Shown one piece after another: positions 54,777 through 63,049 of a stretch of DNA of 64,000 nucleotides. Origin of the DNA: Coriobacteriaceae bacterium (GTDB lineage: Bacteria; Actinomycetota; Coriobacteriia; Coriobacteriales; Coriobacteriaceae); assembly GCA_902363125.1 (NCBI GenBank), contig CABIZD010000002.1:206851-270850 (forward strand), in the 5' to 3' direction. A program made the translations under genes and the position numbers. The notes under the pieces were generated by a model that was not told the DNA's origin, ran no database searches, and saw nothing but the letters and a program-made list of their open reading frames with translations. Every line of letters begins with the position of its first letter. The first letter of the stretch is position 1.

Positions 54777-57104
54777 TTAAGCGGAAACTGCGGCGGAAGC
54801 GGTGTTGGTCTCATCCTCGTCGGTCCAAGCGTGCTTGGGCATGGGACGGAAGATCTGGAAGAGCATCGCAACCAGCAGCACGATGGCCACAACCGTCCAG
54901 ATACCAAACTGCCCAAGAACAAGCAGGTTATAGAACTGGTTGATGAACAGGCCGATGACCCAAGCAAAGGCACACTCGTAGCCGATGGCAATCGCGGTCC
55001 ACTTACCGGAGTTCATCTGGTTACGGATGGTGCCGATAGCGGCAAAGCACGGAGCGCACAGCAGGTTGAAGGCACCAAAGGCGACGCAAGCGCCCATGGT
55101 CGGGAACATAGCCGCAAACGCGGTCCACAGGCTCGGGTCGGTCTCGCCGGCGTCGGCGACAGAGAGCAGCGAGCCGGCGGTGGCGACAACGTTCTCCTTG
55201 GCAACGAGGCCCGAGACGGTCAGTGCGGTGGCCTGCCAGGTGCTAAAGCCGAGCGGGGCGAAGATCCAAGCGACCAGGTTGCCGAACATGGCAAGCACGG
55301 AGTAATCCATGAACTCCTCGGGGATGCCCTCCATGGAAGGCAGGTAGCCAAAGGCGCCGTTGTAGCTACCAAAGTTGGAGAGGAACCAAACGACGACGGT
55401 GGACGCAAAGATGACCGTGCCGGCCTTCTTGATAAAGGCGAAGCAGCGCTCCCACACGTGCAGCGCCCAAGAGCGGATCGCCGGGAAGTGGTAGGCAGGG
55501 AGCTCCATGACAAACGGCGTCGGGCGGCCGGCGAAGAGCTTGGTCTTCTTGAGCATGAGGCCCGAGGCAATGACGGCAAAGACGCCCAGGAAGTAGAAGA
55601 GCGGGCTGATCCACGCAGCGGTGGTAGAAGAGTCGCCAATGATGGAACCCATGAGCAGGGCGATGATCGGCAGCTTGGCGCCGCAAGGGATGAACGTGGT
55701 GGTCATGACCGTCATGCGGCGGTCCTTCTCGTTCTCGATGGTCTTGGTGGCCATGACGCCGGGGACGCCGCAGCCCGAGGACACGAGCATGGGGATAAAG
55801 GACTTACCGGACAGGCCAAAGCGGCGGAACACGCGGTCCATGATGAAGGCGACGCGGGCCATGTAACCGCAGTCCTCCAAGAAAGACAGCATCACAAAGA
55901 GCAGGAACATCTGCGGGACGAAGCCCATGATGGCGCCGATGCCAGCCACGATGCCGTCGCAGACGAGCGAATCGACCAGACCACCGTCCTCGGTACCGCC
56001 CGCCACGAGAGCGTCATGCACCGCGGTGGTGATACCCGGGACATAGGGGCCGTACTCCGCCGGGTCAATCGAATCGGCGTCGTCGCCCGCGGCCTCGACA
56101 GCCTCATCGTAGGCGTCGCGACCCTGGCCGAGCACATACCAGCCGTCGGTGCCGAAGAGCTGGTCGTTGGTAAAGTCGGTCACCGTGCCGCCCAGGGTGG
56201 AAACGGCAATGTAGTACACGCAGAACATGATGACCACAAAAATCGGCAGACCCAGGATACGGTTGGTAACCACGCGGTCGATCTTCTCGGAGGTGCTCAT
56301 CTTGGCCGGAGCCTTGGTCATGCACTCGTCGATAATGTGGGCAATCACGCCATAGCGCTCGCCGGTGATGATGGACTCGGCGTCGTCGTCGCAGTCCTGT
56401 TCGCACTGGGCGACCAGCTGCTCCACGCGAGCGGCCTTCTCCTTGGTAAGGTTGATGAGCTTGCAGGCGTCCGCATCGCGCTCAAACAGCTTGACAGCGT
56501 AGTAGCGACGCTTGTTGGCGGGAACGCTCGCCGGCAGGTTGTTCTCGATGTGGTCCAGAACGTCCTCGATAGAGGAATCGAACTTGTGCTCCGGCACCTG
56601 GCCCTTGGAAGCAGCGGACTTCTTGACCTGCTCAAAGAGCTCGGTAATGCCCTTGTTCTTAAGAGCCGAGATCATCATGACCGGGCAGCCGAGCTTCTTG
56701 GAAAGCTTGTCCGTGTCAATCTTGTCGCCGTTTTTCTCCACGAGGTCGGCCATGTTGAGGGCCACGACCACGGGCAGACCGGTCTCAATGACCTGAAGCG
56801 CCAGGTACAGGTTGCGCTCCAGGTTGGTGGCGTCGACGACCTGGACGACCACATCGGGCTCGCCGCTCATGAGGTAGTCGCGCGAGCACTGCTCCTCGGG
56901 GCTGTAGGGGGAAAGCGAGTAGATGCCGGGGAGGTCCGTAATCGTGACGCTCTTGTCACTCAGGAGCTTGGCTTCCTTTTTCTCAACCGTGACGCCGGGC
57001 CAGTTGCCAACGTAGCCGTTGGCGCCGGTGATCAGGTTGAAAAGCGTGGTCTTGCCGCAGTTGGGGTTACCCGCCAGCGCGACATGGATCTGAGAATCCG
57101 CCAT
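54777..57104 (-). CDS. feoB: Ferrous iron transporter FeoB
   Basis: 775 residues. The N-terminal G domain has G1 GNPNCGKT, G2 near GVTVEKK, G3 DLPGIYSL and G4 NMAD. A helical spacer (about 170-280) follows, then the membrane domain with two Gate regions (PMLVSSGCGVPGVMATKTI is the first). It imports Fe2+ across the membrane, the G domain acting as switch. Two feoA genes precede it. A possible DtxR-type box lies ~75 bp upstream of the start. Confidence 0.96.
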   Translation of the reverse strand: MADSQIHVALAGNPNCGKTTLFNLITGANGYVGNWPGVTVEKKEAKLLSDKSVTITDLPGIYSLSPYSPEEQCSRDYLMSGEPDVVVQVVDATNLERNLYLALQVIETGLPVVVALNMADLVEKNGDKIDTDKLSKKLGCPVMMISALKNKGITELFEQVKKSAASKGQVPEHKFDSSIEDVLDHIENNLPASVPANKRRYYAVKLFERDADACKLINLTKEKAARVEQLVAQCEQDCDDDAESIITGERYGVIAHIIDECMTKAPAKMSTSEKIDRVVTNRILGLPIFVVIMFCVYYIAVSTLGGTVTDFTNDQLFGTDGWYVLGQGRDAYDEAVEAAGDDADSIDPAEYGPYVPGITTAVHDALVAGGTEDGGLVDSLVCDGIVAGIGAIMGFVPQMFLLFVMLSFLEDCGYMARVAFIMDRVFRRFGLSGKSFIPMLVSSGCGVPGVMATKTIENEKDRRMTVMTTTFIPCGAKLPIIALLMGSIIGDSSTTAAWISPLFYFLGVFAVIASGLMLKKTKLFAGRPTPFVMELPAYHFPAIRSWALHVWERCFAFIKKAGTVIFASTVVVWFLSNFGSYNGAFGYLPSMEGIPEEFMDYSVLAMFGNLVAWIFAPLGFSTWQATALTVSGLVAKENVVATAGSLLSVADAGETDPSLWTAFAAMFPTMGACVAFGAFNLLCAPCFAAIGTIRNQMNSGKWTAIAIGYECAFAWVIGLFINQFYNLLVLGQFGIWTVVAIVLLVAMLFQIFRPMPKHAWTDEDETNTASAAVSA

Positions 57105-57179
57105 TCAATCCTTCTTCCTTGTGTGCCCGCGCTGCTTTCTCCGCACGGGCTGGATAATGTGCTTCAACATTGCATTTTT

Positions 57180-57199
57180 AAGTTAGAAAAACCTAACTT
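57180..57199 (-). promoter_or_regulatory. Candidate iron-regulator (DtxR/IdeR-like) box upstream of feoB
   Basis: AAGTTAG-N6-CTAACTT, a perfect 7-bp inverted repeat in an AT-rich stretch between feoA and feoB. On the minus strand it reads AAGTTAGGTTTTTCTAACTT, with the TTAGG/CTAA halves typical of DtxR-family sites. Confidence 0.55.
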
Positions 57200-57227
57200 T
57201 ATCTGCATAAATAGTTGCCGCGGGCCC

Positions 57228-57449
57228 TTACTGGACCTCGACGACGGCAGCCTCCTCCTTGCGGATGGAAAGCTCGTAGCCGCGCACGTTGATCTCGACC
57301 GGATCTCCGAGCGGTGCAACCTTAACGACCTTGAACGAAGTGCCCTTGATGAGGCCCAGGTCCATAAGGTGACGGCGAAGCGCGCCCTCGCCGTGAAGCT
57401 TGACGATGGTAGAGCTCTCGCCTACCTTAACGTCACCCAACGTCTTCAT
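57228..57449 (-). CDS. feoA: FeoA-domain protein (second copy)
   Basis: 73 residues, SH3-like FeoA: VGESSTIVKLHGEGALRRHL, MDLGLIKGTSFKVVKVAPLG, DPVEINVRGYELSIRKEEA. It helps FeoB by binding its soluble part. It lies 40 bp after the first feoA and 123 bp before feoB. Confidence 0.93.
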   Translation of the reverse strand: MKTLGDVKVGESSTIVKLHGEGALRRHLMDLGLIKGTSFKVVKVAPLGDPVEINVRGYELSIRKEEAAVVEVQ

Positions 57450-57488
57450 ATTCTTTTCCCCCTTTCAGCTTTTATGAAATGCTGCGAA

Positions 57489-57731
57489 CTAACCGACGGT
57501 CATGATGTGCATGGCGACCTTGGTATCGATACCAAAGCGTGCGCCCAGCACGGTGACGATGATATTGGCGCCACTCGAGCTCACCACGTGAACCTCACTT
57601 CCCTCGACAAAGCCGAGGTCCTTGAGGTGGTGCTTCATGTCCTCATTGCCCTTTACACGAGACACGTGCACGGTTTCGCCCGCTTTTACCATCGAAAGCG
57701 GCATAGCCGGCATCTGCGGTCCGCAAGACAT
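57489..57731 (-). CDS. feoA: FeoA-domain protein (first copy)
   Basis: 80 residues: AGETVHVSRVKGNEDMKHHL, KDLGFVEGSEVHVVSSSG, then a domain end with LGARFGIDTKVAMHIM. Divergent from the second FeoA, so each may have its own role. First gene of the feo unit; GGAGCTC stands before the ATG. Confidence 0.92.
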   Translation of the reverse strand: MSCGPQMPAMPLSMVKAGETVHVSRVKGNEDMKHHLKDLGFVEGSEVHVVSSSGANIIVTVLGARFGIDTKVAMHIMTVG

Positions 57732-57774
57732 GAGTGAGCTCCTAACGTCAGTTCGTCCTCAACATCGACGCAGC

Positions 57775-57828
57775 AAAAGTTAACCACGTCTATGTTCGCT
57801 ACAGTAAACTAGCACGTGGTTAACTTTT
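57775..57828. promoter_or_regulatory. 15-bp perfect inverted repeat in the feoA promoter region
   Basis: AAAAGTTAACCACGT (57775-57789) and ACGTGGTTAACTTTT (57814-57828), 24 bp apart, 44 bp upstream of the first feoA start. Each arm carries GTTAAC. Two sites of one regulator flanking the promoter, or a hairpin, are both possible. Confidence 0.45.
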
Positions 57829-57884
57829 TGGAAAGGGTCCCTATTCAGTTTTCGAAAAAGTTTCCTATATGCAACAAAGAAAGA

Positions 57885-57913
57885 TGTGACAAAGGGACTG
57901 TCCCTTCGTCACA
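57885..57913 (-). terminator. Hairpin after the HPr gene, GGGACTGTCCC type
   Basis: TGTGACAAAGGGA (57885-57897) and TCCCTTCGTCACA (57901-57913), one mismatch. On the minus strand it is followed by TCTTTCTTTG, 10 bp past the HPr stop codon. Confidence 0.7.
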
Positions 57914-57923
57914 TTGTTGCGCT

Positions 57924-58172
57924 TTAGAGCGAGAGGTTTCTGATCGACGTGACGCACGAGGCCTCGTCCACGCCCGAAACGCGGAACACAATGTCCTCGC
58001 CGCATTCGCCGTAGAGCGCCATGAGCCCCATCACATCGCGACCGTCGGTATGGCGCTCGCCGATACTGACCGACACGTCGCTACGGTGCTTGGCAATGAT
58101 GTCGTAGAGCAGCGCAACCGGGCGGGCATGCAGTCCCAACGGATCTTTAATCGTCTTTGTAAACTCGACCAT
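57924..58172 (-). CDS. HPr-family phosphocarrier with Asp at position 46
   Basis: 82 residues. The active His15 is in PLGLHARPVALL, as in PTS HPr. The helix that normally has the regulatory Ser46 (KSIMGVMSL) reads RDVMGLMAL, with Asp46 in its place. The ATG at 58172 follows GGGAGGGGAC. It could be a PTS carrier that cannot be phosphorylated by HPr kinase, or a regulatory variant such as Crh/NPr. No PTS enzyme gene lies nearby. Confidence 0.88.
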   Translation of the reverse strand: MVEFTKTIKDPLGLHARPVALLYDIIAKHRSDVSVSIGERHTDGRDVMGLMALYGECGEDIVFRVSGVDEASCVTSIRNLSL

Positions 58173-58270
58173 GTCCCCTCCCACGACGTCGCACATTCGG
58201 CCGGCAAACCCAGCCACGTGGTAGTTATTGTAGCGTTAGATGCTTGTCGAGACCCGCCAGAAGCTCGACT

Positions 58271-58447
58271 GGAAAGTGCGTCCCGTTATTTGGCTGGAGT
58301 CTGGGTCGCAGTTTCCCAAAGGGCCCTGTTTGGGAAACCGCAGCCCACTCTGGACGCAAATTCCGGGTCGCAGTTTCCGCTGAGCGGCCCTAGCGGAAAG
58401 CCCATCCCGCTCTGGGTGCAAATTCTGGGACGCAGTTTCCGCGACGC
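58271..58447. repeat. Imperfect tandem repeat, 62-bp period, with internal hairpins
   Basis: About three units in the 367-bp gap between HPr and aspS. Each contains the core GGTCGCAGTTTCC (GGACGCAGTTTCC in the last) with TTT at 58312, 58374 and 58436, an exact 62-bp step. Units one and two each hold a 26-bp hairpin, with arms TTTCCCAAA/TTTGGGAAA and TTTCCGCT/AGCGGAAA around GGGCCCTG-like centres. No open frame. Confidence 0.75.
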
Positions 58448-58485
58448 CCAGTCAACCTATGCCCTCGCAACGCCCGCGCATAAAA

Positions 58486-58516
58486 AACGAGGGAAGGCAC
58501 ACGTCCTTCCCTCGTT
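58486..58516 (-). terminator. Terminator of aspS
   Basis: Perfect 12-bp stem AACGAGGGAAGG / CCTTCCCTCGTT with a 7-nt loop; T6 follows on the minus strand. It lies 24 bp past the aspS stop codon. Confidence 0.92.
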
Positions 58517-58539
58517 ACAAGCAATATGTAGTCGCTTGC

Positions 58540-60327
58540 CTACATCAGGCGCAGGCTGACGTCCTTGAGCTGGGCGCCGCTAACGGCACTCGGGGCGCCC
58601 GACATGAGGTCGGAGCCGCTGGCCGTCTTGGGGAACGCCATGACGTCGCGGATGGAGTCGGAACCGGTGAGCAGCATGCACACGCGGTCCAGGCCCAGAG
58701 CGAAACCGCCCATCGGGGGCGCACCAAACTTGAGCGCCTCCATGAGGAAGCCAAACTGAGACTCGGCGCGCTCTTCGGTAAAGCCCAGGAGCTTAAGCAT
58801 GGACATCTGCATCTCGGCGTTGTGGATACGCATACCGCCGCCACCGGCCTCAAAGCCGTCCATGACAAAGTCGTAGGTGCAAGAACCGGCTGCCAACGGA
58901 TTGGCCTCGATCTTGGCGATGTCGGTCTCGGTCGGCAGGGTGAAGGGCTGGTGCTCGGCAGCGTAAGCCTTGCGGTCCTCGTCCCAGTGGAACAGCGGGA
59001 AGTTGACGACCCACAGGAAGTCGTGGCCCTCGCGCTTGATCTCGAGCGCGTTAGCCATGTGGGAACGCATGCCGCCCAGGATCTCGTCGGAGAGCAGGCG
59101 CGGGCCGGCGGCGAACATCACAAGGTCGCCGGGCTCGACGTCCATGCGCTCGCGCAGGGCGGCCATCTCCTCGTCCGAGAAGAACTTGACGATGGGGCTG
59201 TTGATGGAGCCGTCCTCGCGGAATGCGATCCAGGCCAGGCCCTTGGCGCCAAACGTGGAAGCCACGCCGGCAAGCTTATCGATCTTGGCACGGGCCCAGG
59301 CACCAGCGCCCTTGGCGTTGATGGCCTTAACGACAGAGCCCTCCTCGTTAGCGGCAGTCGCGAAGACCTTGAACTTGGAGTTGGCAAAGATGTCGGTCAG
59401 GTCGACCAGGTGCATGCCATAGCGGGTATCGGGCTTGTCGGAGCCATAGGTGTCCATGGCCTCCCAGTAGTCCATGCGACGCAGCGGCGTGGGCATCTCG
59501 ACGCCCATGCGGCCGAAGGCATCGGACAGGACCTCTTCGAGCGCGCTCATGACATCGTTCTGGTCCACGAAGGACATCTCGATATCGACCTGGGTGAACT
59601 CGGGCTGACGGTCGGCACGCAGGTCCTCGTCGCGGAAGCACTTGGCAACCTGGTAGTAGCGCTCGACGCCACCGACCATGAGCAGCTGCTTCAGGAGCTG
59701 CGGGGACTGCGGCAGGGCGTAGAAGTTGCCCGGCTGAATACGGCTGGGAACGATGAAGTCGCGGGCGCCCTCGGGCGTGGACTTGAACAGGGAGGGCGTC
59801 TCGACCTCCATGAACTCACGGTTGTGCAGCGCCTCGCGAATGGCAAAGGTGAAGTCGGAGCGCAGCTTGAGGTTGGCCATCATCTCGGGACGACGGAGGT
59901 CCAGATAGCGATAGCGCAGACGGGTGTCCTCGCTGGTCTCAATGCCATCCTCGATCTGGAACGGCGGGGTGACGGAGGTGTTGAGCACCTCGGCACGGTC
60001 GGTCAGGACCTCGATCTCGCCGGTCGCGAGCTTGGTGTTGGTGGTCTCGTCGCCACGGGCGCGCACGACGCCGTGAATCTTGATAGGCCACTCGGGACGC
60101 ATGGTCTCGGCGATCTTAAAGGCATCGCCGTCGGAGTGCTCGGGGTCGAAGGTGAGCTGCGTGATGCCCTCGCGGTCGCGAAGGTCGCAGAAGATGAGGC
60201 CGCCGTGGTCGCGGCGACGGCTCACCCAACCGGTGAGGGTGACCTCTTCGCCCACGTTCTCGCGGCGAAGCTCGCCGCAGGTACGGGTGTGCATGGAATG
60301 CTCGTCGATGGGACGGGTCTGGCTCAT
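58540..60327 (-). CDS. aspS: Aspartyl-tRNA synthetase
   Basis: 595 residues, bacterial-type class II AspRS. The OB anticodon domain is at the N-terminus (VTLTGWVSRRRDHGGLIF). Motif 2 is in CFRDEDLRADRQPEFTQVD, the GAD insertion domain lies in the middle, and motif 3 is GGFALGLDRVCMLL. With gatCAB in the genome it may also charge tRNA(Asn) with Asp, but this needs the missing asnS to be confirmed. The start has GGAGGATCAC upstream. Confidence 0.97.
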   Translation of the reverse strand: MSQTRPIDEHSMHTRTCGELRRENVGEEVTLTGWVSRRRDHGGLIFCDLRDREGITQLTFDPEHSDGDAFKIAETMRPEWPIKIHGVVRARGDETTNTKLATGEIEVLTDRAEVLNTSVTPPFQIEDGIETSEDTRLRYRYLDLRRPEMMANLKLRSDFTFAIREALHNREFMEVETPSLFKSTPEGARDFIVPSRIQPGNFYALPQSPQLLKQLLMVGGVERYYQVAKCFRDEDLRADRQPEFTQVDIEMSFVDQNDVMSALEEVLSDAFGRMGVEMPTPLRRMDYWEAMDTYGSDKPDTRYGMHLVDLTDIFANSKFKVFATAANEEGSVVKAINAKGAGAWARAKIDKLAGVASTFGAKGLAWIAFREDGSINSPIVKFFSDEEMAALRERMDVEPGDLVMFAAGPRLLSDEILGGMRSHMANALEIKREGHDFLWVVNFPLFHWDEDRKAYAAEHQPFTLPTETDIAKIEANPLAAGSCTYDFVMDGFEAGGGGMRIHNAEMQMSMLKLLGFTEERAESQFGFLMEALKFGAPPMGGFALGLDRVCMLLTGSDSIRDVMAFPKTASGSDLMSGAPSAVSGAQLKDVSLRLM

Positions 60328-60583
60328 ACCAGTGATCCTCCTTTATGGATCTGTGCCGCCCCGTGTCGTTCCGGGCGGCGTCGTACAGATTCGCCCGGCC
60401 TGCGTAAACCGCGCAGCCGGACATGGCGTTCTATCTTATCGCATCCGCGTCGATGTGCCGCGAAAAAGTAGTCCTTGCCCAAAGACTTGACGGAGACGAA
60501 ACAATTGGCGCACCGCGGCCGTCGTCAAGGCGCACAGCGTGCGACAATGTGCCCCAACACAACCGCACTCGGAAAGGCCCAAC

Positions 60584-61219
60584 ATGACTGCACGCCTCAT
60601 CGTTATGGATATCGACTCCACCCTCATCAATCAGGAGGTTATCGATCTTTTGGGCGAAGAGGCCGGCGTGGGCGAGCAGGTAGCGCAAATTACCGAGCGT
60701 GCGATGCGCGGCGAACTCGACTTTAAGCAGGCACTCGAGGAGCGCGTTGGGCTGCTTGCCGGCTTGGACGAGAGCGTGTTCGAGCGCACCTTTGAGCGTG
60801 TGACGTTTACTCCCGGTGCGCTGGAGCTTGTGCGCTCGGCGCACAGCAAGGGCTGGAAGGTCGGCGTGGTAAGCGGCGGCTTCCACGAGGTCGCCGATAA
60901 GATCGTGGCCGCCGCGGGCATCGACTTTTGCTTGGCAAACCGTTTGGAGGTCGTAGGCGGCAAACTCACCGGCAAGCTGGCGGCAGATATTGTGACCAAG
61001 GAGTCCAAGCTCATCCAGCTGCTGGATTGGGCCGTTGAGTGCGGTGTCGATATGGCCCACACCGTGGCGATCGGTGACGGCGCCAACGACATCCCCATGA
61101 TTCAGGCCGCGGGCACCGGCATCGCATTTTGCGCCAAGCCCAAGACGCGCGAGGCCGCCCCGTTTGCCATCGACGAGCGCAACCTGATGCTCGCCATGGA
61201 TATCATCCTGCGCGACTAG
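60584..61219 (+). CDS. serB: Phosphoserine phosphatase
   Basis: 211 residues, HAD phosphatase. Motif I MDIDSTLINQEVIDLL, motif II VVSGGFHEVADKI, motif III around TKESKL and motif IV AIGDGANDIPMIQAAGTGIAF match SerB, which makes serine from phosphoserine. It lacks the N-terminal ACT domain of E. coli SerB, as many short SerB proteins do. GGAAAGG precedes the ATG at 60584. Confidence 0.93.
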   Translation: MTARLIVMDIDSTLINQEVIDLLGEEAGVGEQVAQITERAMRGELDFKQALEERVGLLAGLDESVFERTFERVTFTPGALELVRSAHSKGWKVGVVSGGFHEVADKIVAAAGIDFCLANRLEVVGGKLTGKLAADIVTKESKLIQLLDWAVECGVDMAHTVAIGDGANDIPMIQAAGTGIAFCAKPKTREAAPFAIDERNLMLAMDIILRD

Positions 61220-61256
61220 CTGGCCCATCTAACAATAGAATCAATTTCTCTATGTC

Positions 61257-61294
61257 TAGTTTCCGAACAATTTTGTTCTAATGTTCGGAAACTA
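61257..61294. promoter_or_regulatory. Long inverted repeat upstream of larB, candidate TetR operator
   Basis: TAGTTTCCGAACA (61257-61269) and TGTTCGGAAACTA (61282-61294) are perfect 13-bp arms with a 12-nt centre; the overlapping dyad GAACAATTTTGTTC shares the left arm. It lies 42 bp before the larB start, in an AT-rich region. It could also end the serB transcript. Confidence 0.5.
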
Positions 61295-61336
61295 CCCCTT
61301 TGAGTGCTAAACTTTGCGCCGTCGAAGGGAACATAT

Positions 61337-62119
61337 ATGGATAAGCGAGATCTAGAGCAGCTGCTGAGCGATGTTGCCGGCGGAGCAGTCACCCCTGCCG
61401 ACGCCCTCACGCGCATCCAGACGGCTCCGACCGCCGATTTGGGCTTTGCGCAGCTCGACCTTTCGCGCGGGGTGCGCCAGGGAGCCGGCGAAGTTGTCTA
61501 CGGCGCCGGTAAAACCGCCGAGCAAATTGCCGCCATTATCAAAGCATTACTCGATGCCGGCCAGGAGCGCATCCTGGTCACGCGCCTGGACGACGAAAAG
61601 GCAGCCCGCACCTCGGAGCTCCTCGGCAACGGCATCGACCTGGGATATGTCCCGGACGCCCAGCTCGCCCTGGTGGGTGGCAAGCCCTCCCCCAACGGCA
61701 ACGGACGCATCGTCGTCGCCTGCGCCGGCACGAGCGACCTGCCCGTTGCCGAGGAAGCCGCGTTGACGGCCGAGTTCTACGGCAACGAGGTCGATCGCCT
61801 CTACGACGTGGGTGTCGCCGGCCTGCACCGCCTGCTCGCGCATGCTGAGGAACTTGCCCAGGCGCAGGTGGTCATCGCCATCGCCGGCATGGAGGGCGCC
61901 CTGGCGAGCGTCATCGGAGGCCTTGTGAGCTGTCCGGTCATCGCCGTTCCCACCAGCGTGGGCTACGGCGCGAACTTTGGCGGCATGGCCGCACTGCTCG
62001 CCATGCTCAACTCCTGCGCCAGCGGCGTTTCGGTCGTCAATATCGACAACGGCTTTGGCGCCGCCTATCAGGCAAGTCTTATCAATCATCTGAGCGCCGG
62101 CACGTCCTGCGCCCGCTAA
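61337..62119 (+). CDS. larB: Pyridinium-3,5-biscarboxylate synthase LarB (nickel-pincer cofactor)
   Basis: 260 residues. The C-terminal ~160 residues are AIR-carboxylase (PurE)-like: IVVACAGTSDLPVAEEAALTA, AIAGMEGALASVIGGLV, PVIAVPTSVGYGANFGG and LNSCASGVSVVNIDNGFGA. LarB carboxylates and de-adenylates nicotinate adenine dinucleotide as the first step to the nickel-pincer nucleotide used by lactate racemase-like enzymes. The ATG at 61337 follows GAAGGGAAC; earlier in-frame codons have no site. larC follows after 10 bp. Confidence 0.93.
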   Translation: MDKRDLEQLLSDVAGGAVTPADALTRIQTAPTADLGFAQLDLSRGVRQGAGEVVYGAGKTAEQIAAIIKALLDAGQERILVTRLDDEKAARTSELLGNGIDLGYVPDAQLALVGGKPSPNGNGRIVVACAGTSDLPVAEEAALTAEFYGNEVDRLYDVGVAGLHRLLAHAEELAQAQVVIAIAGMEGALASVIGGLVSCPVIAVPTSVGYGANFGGMAALLAMLNSCASGVSVVNIDNGFGAAYQASLINHLSAGTSCAR

Positions 62120-62129
62120 GGAGCATTTC

Positions 62130-63047
62130 ATGTCCAACCATCAGCACACGCTTATCATCGACGGCACCTCGGGCATCAGCGGCGACATGACCGTCGCGGC
62201 CCTGCTCGACCTGGGCGCCAGCGAGGAGCATCTGCGCGACCAGCTCGCCACGCTGCCGGTCGGCGGCTTTGAGATTGCCGTTACACGCGTAAACAAGCAT
62301 GGCATCGACGCCTGCGACTTTGATGTTCAGCTGGCTGAGGAGCTCGAGAACCACGACCACGACATGGCCTGGCTCTACGGCAACGAAGCGGGCACCGAGC
62401 ACACACATGAGCATGAGCACCACCATCATGATCATGGCGAGCACGAACACGAGCACTGCCACGAGCATGACCATGAGGCCCACGGTCATGGCCACGAGGG
62501 TCACCATCACGCCCACCACCATCACCACCGTTCTTTGGCGGATGTCACCGCCATCATCGATGACTCGCAGCTAAGCGATGGCGCCAAGCGTCGCGCGCTC
62601 GCCATCTTTACCGCGCTCGCCGCCGCCGAGGCCAAGGCCCACGGCAAAACGCCCGAGACCGTCATGTTCCACGAGGTGGGCGCCATCGACTCCATCGTCG
62701 ACGTCTGCTCTGTCGCCATCTGCCTCGATGACCTAGGTATTGAGGACATCGTGGTCGAGTCGCTCTCCGAGGGTCACGGCACCATCCGCTGTGCCCACGG
62801 CCTTATGCCCATTCCTGTCCCCGCTGTCGTCAACCTGTGCCAAGCGGGCAATATCGCCCTCACGCCCGTGCCGGTCGCCGGTGAGCTCGTGACGCCCACG
62901 GGCGCCGCCATCGTCGCCGCACTGCGCACGTCCGAGCACCTGCCGGCCCGCTACCGCATCGAGGCCGTCGGCTACGGCGCCGGTAAGCGCCCCTACGAGG
63001 GTTGCTCCGGTACGCTCCGCTGCCTGCTCGTTCACACGGACGCATAG
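62130..63047 (+). CDS. larC: LarC1-type nickel insertion protein, lacking the LarC2 half
   Basis: 305 residues. It opens LIIDGTSGISGDMTVAALLD and has VMFHEVGAIDSIVDVCSVAI and GLMPIPVPAVVNLC, the LarC1 landmarks. A His-rich stretch (about residues 90-135, HEHEHHHHDHGEHEHEH-like) probably binds nickel. Full-length LarC carries a further ~140-residue LarC2 domain, often reached by ribosomal frameshift. Here the frame ends at a TAG, and two bases later the TetR gene begins, leaving no room for LarC2. larE is not in the window. Confidence 0.9.
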   Translation: MSNHQHTLIIDGTSGISGDMTVAALLDLGASEEHLRDQLATLPVGGFEIAVTRVNKHGIDACDFDVQLAEELENHDHDMAWLYGNEAGTEHTHEHEHHHHDHGEHEHEHCHEHDHEAHGHGHEGHHHAHHHHHRSLADVTAIIDDSQLSDGAKRRALAIFTALAAAEAKAHGKTPETVMFHEVGAIDSIVDVCSVAICLDDLGIEDIVVESLSEGHGTIRCAHGLMPIPVPAVVNLCQAGNIALTPVPVAGELVTPTGAAIVAALRTSEHLPARYRIEAVGYGAGKRPYEGCSGTLRCLLVHTDA

Positions 63048-63049
63048 CC

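Noticed and set aside
54696..57737. Plus-strand open frame of about 1000 codons over feoB and feoA
   Set aside because: Antisense to three well-supported feo genes; length is due to GC bias.
62082..62528. Met/Val-rich hydrophobic minus-strand frame looking like a membrane protein
   Set aside because: It is the antisense of the His-rich stretch of larC; His codons read as Met/Val on the other strand.
62401..62530. CAC/CAT-rich stretch suggesting a simple repeat or CRISPR-like array
   Set aside because: It encodes the His-rich metal-binding loop of LarC; there are no spacers or regular repeats.
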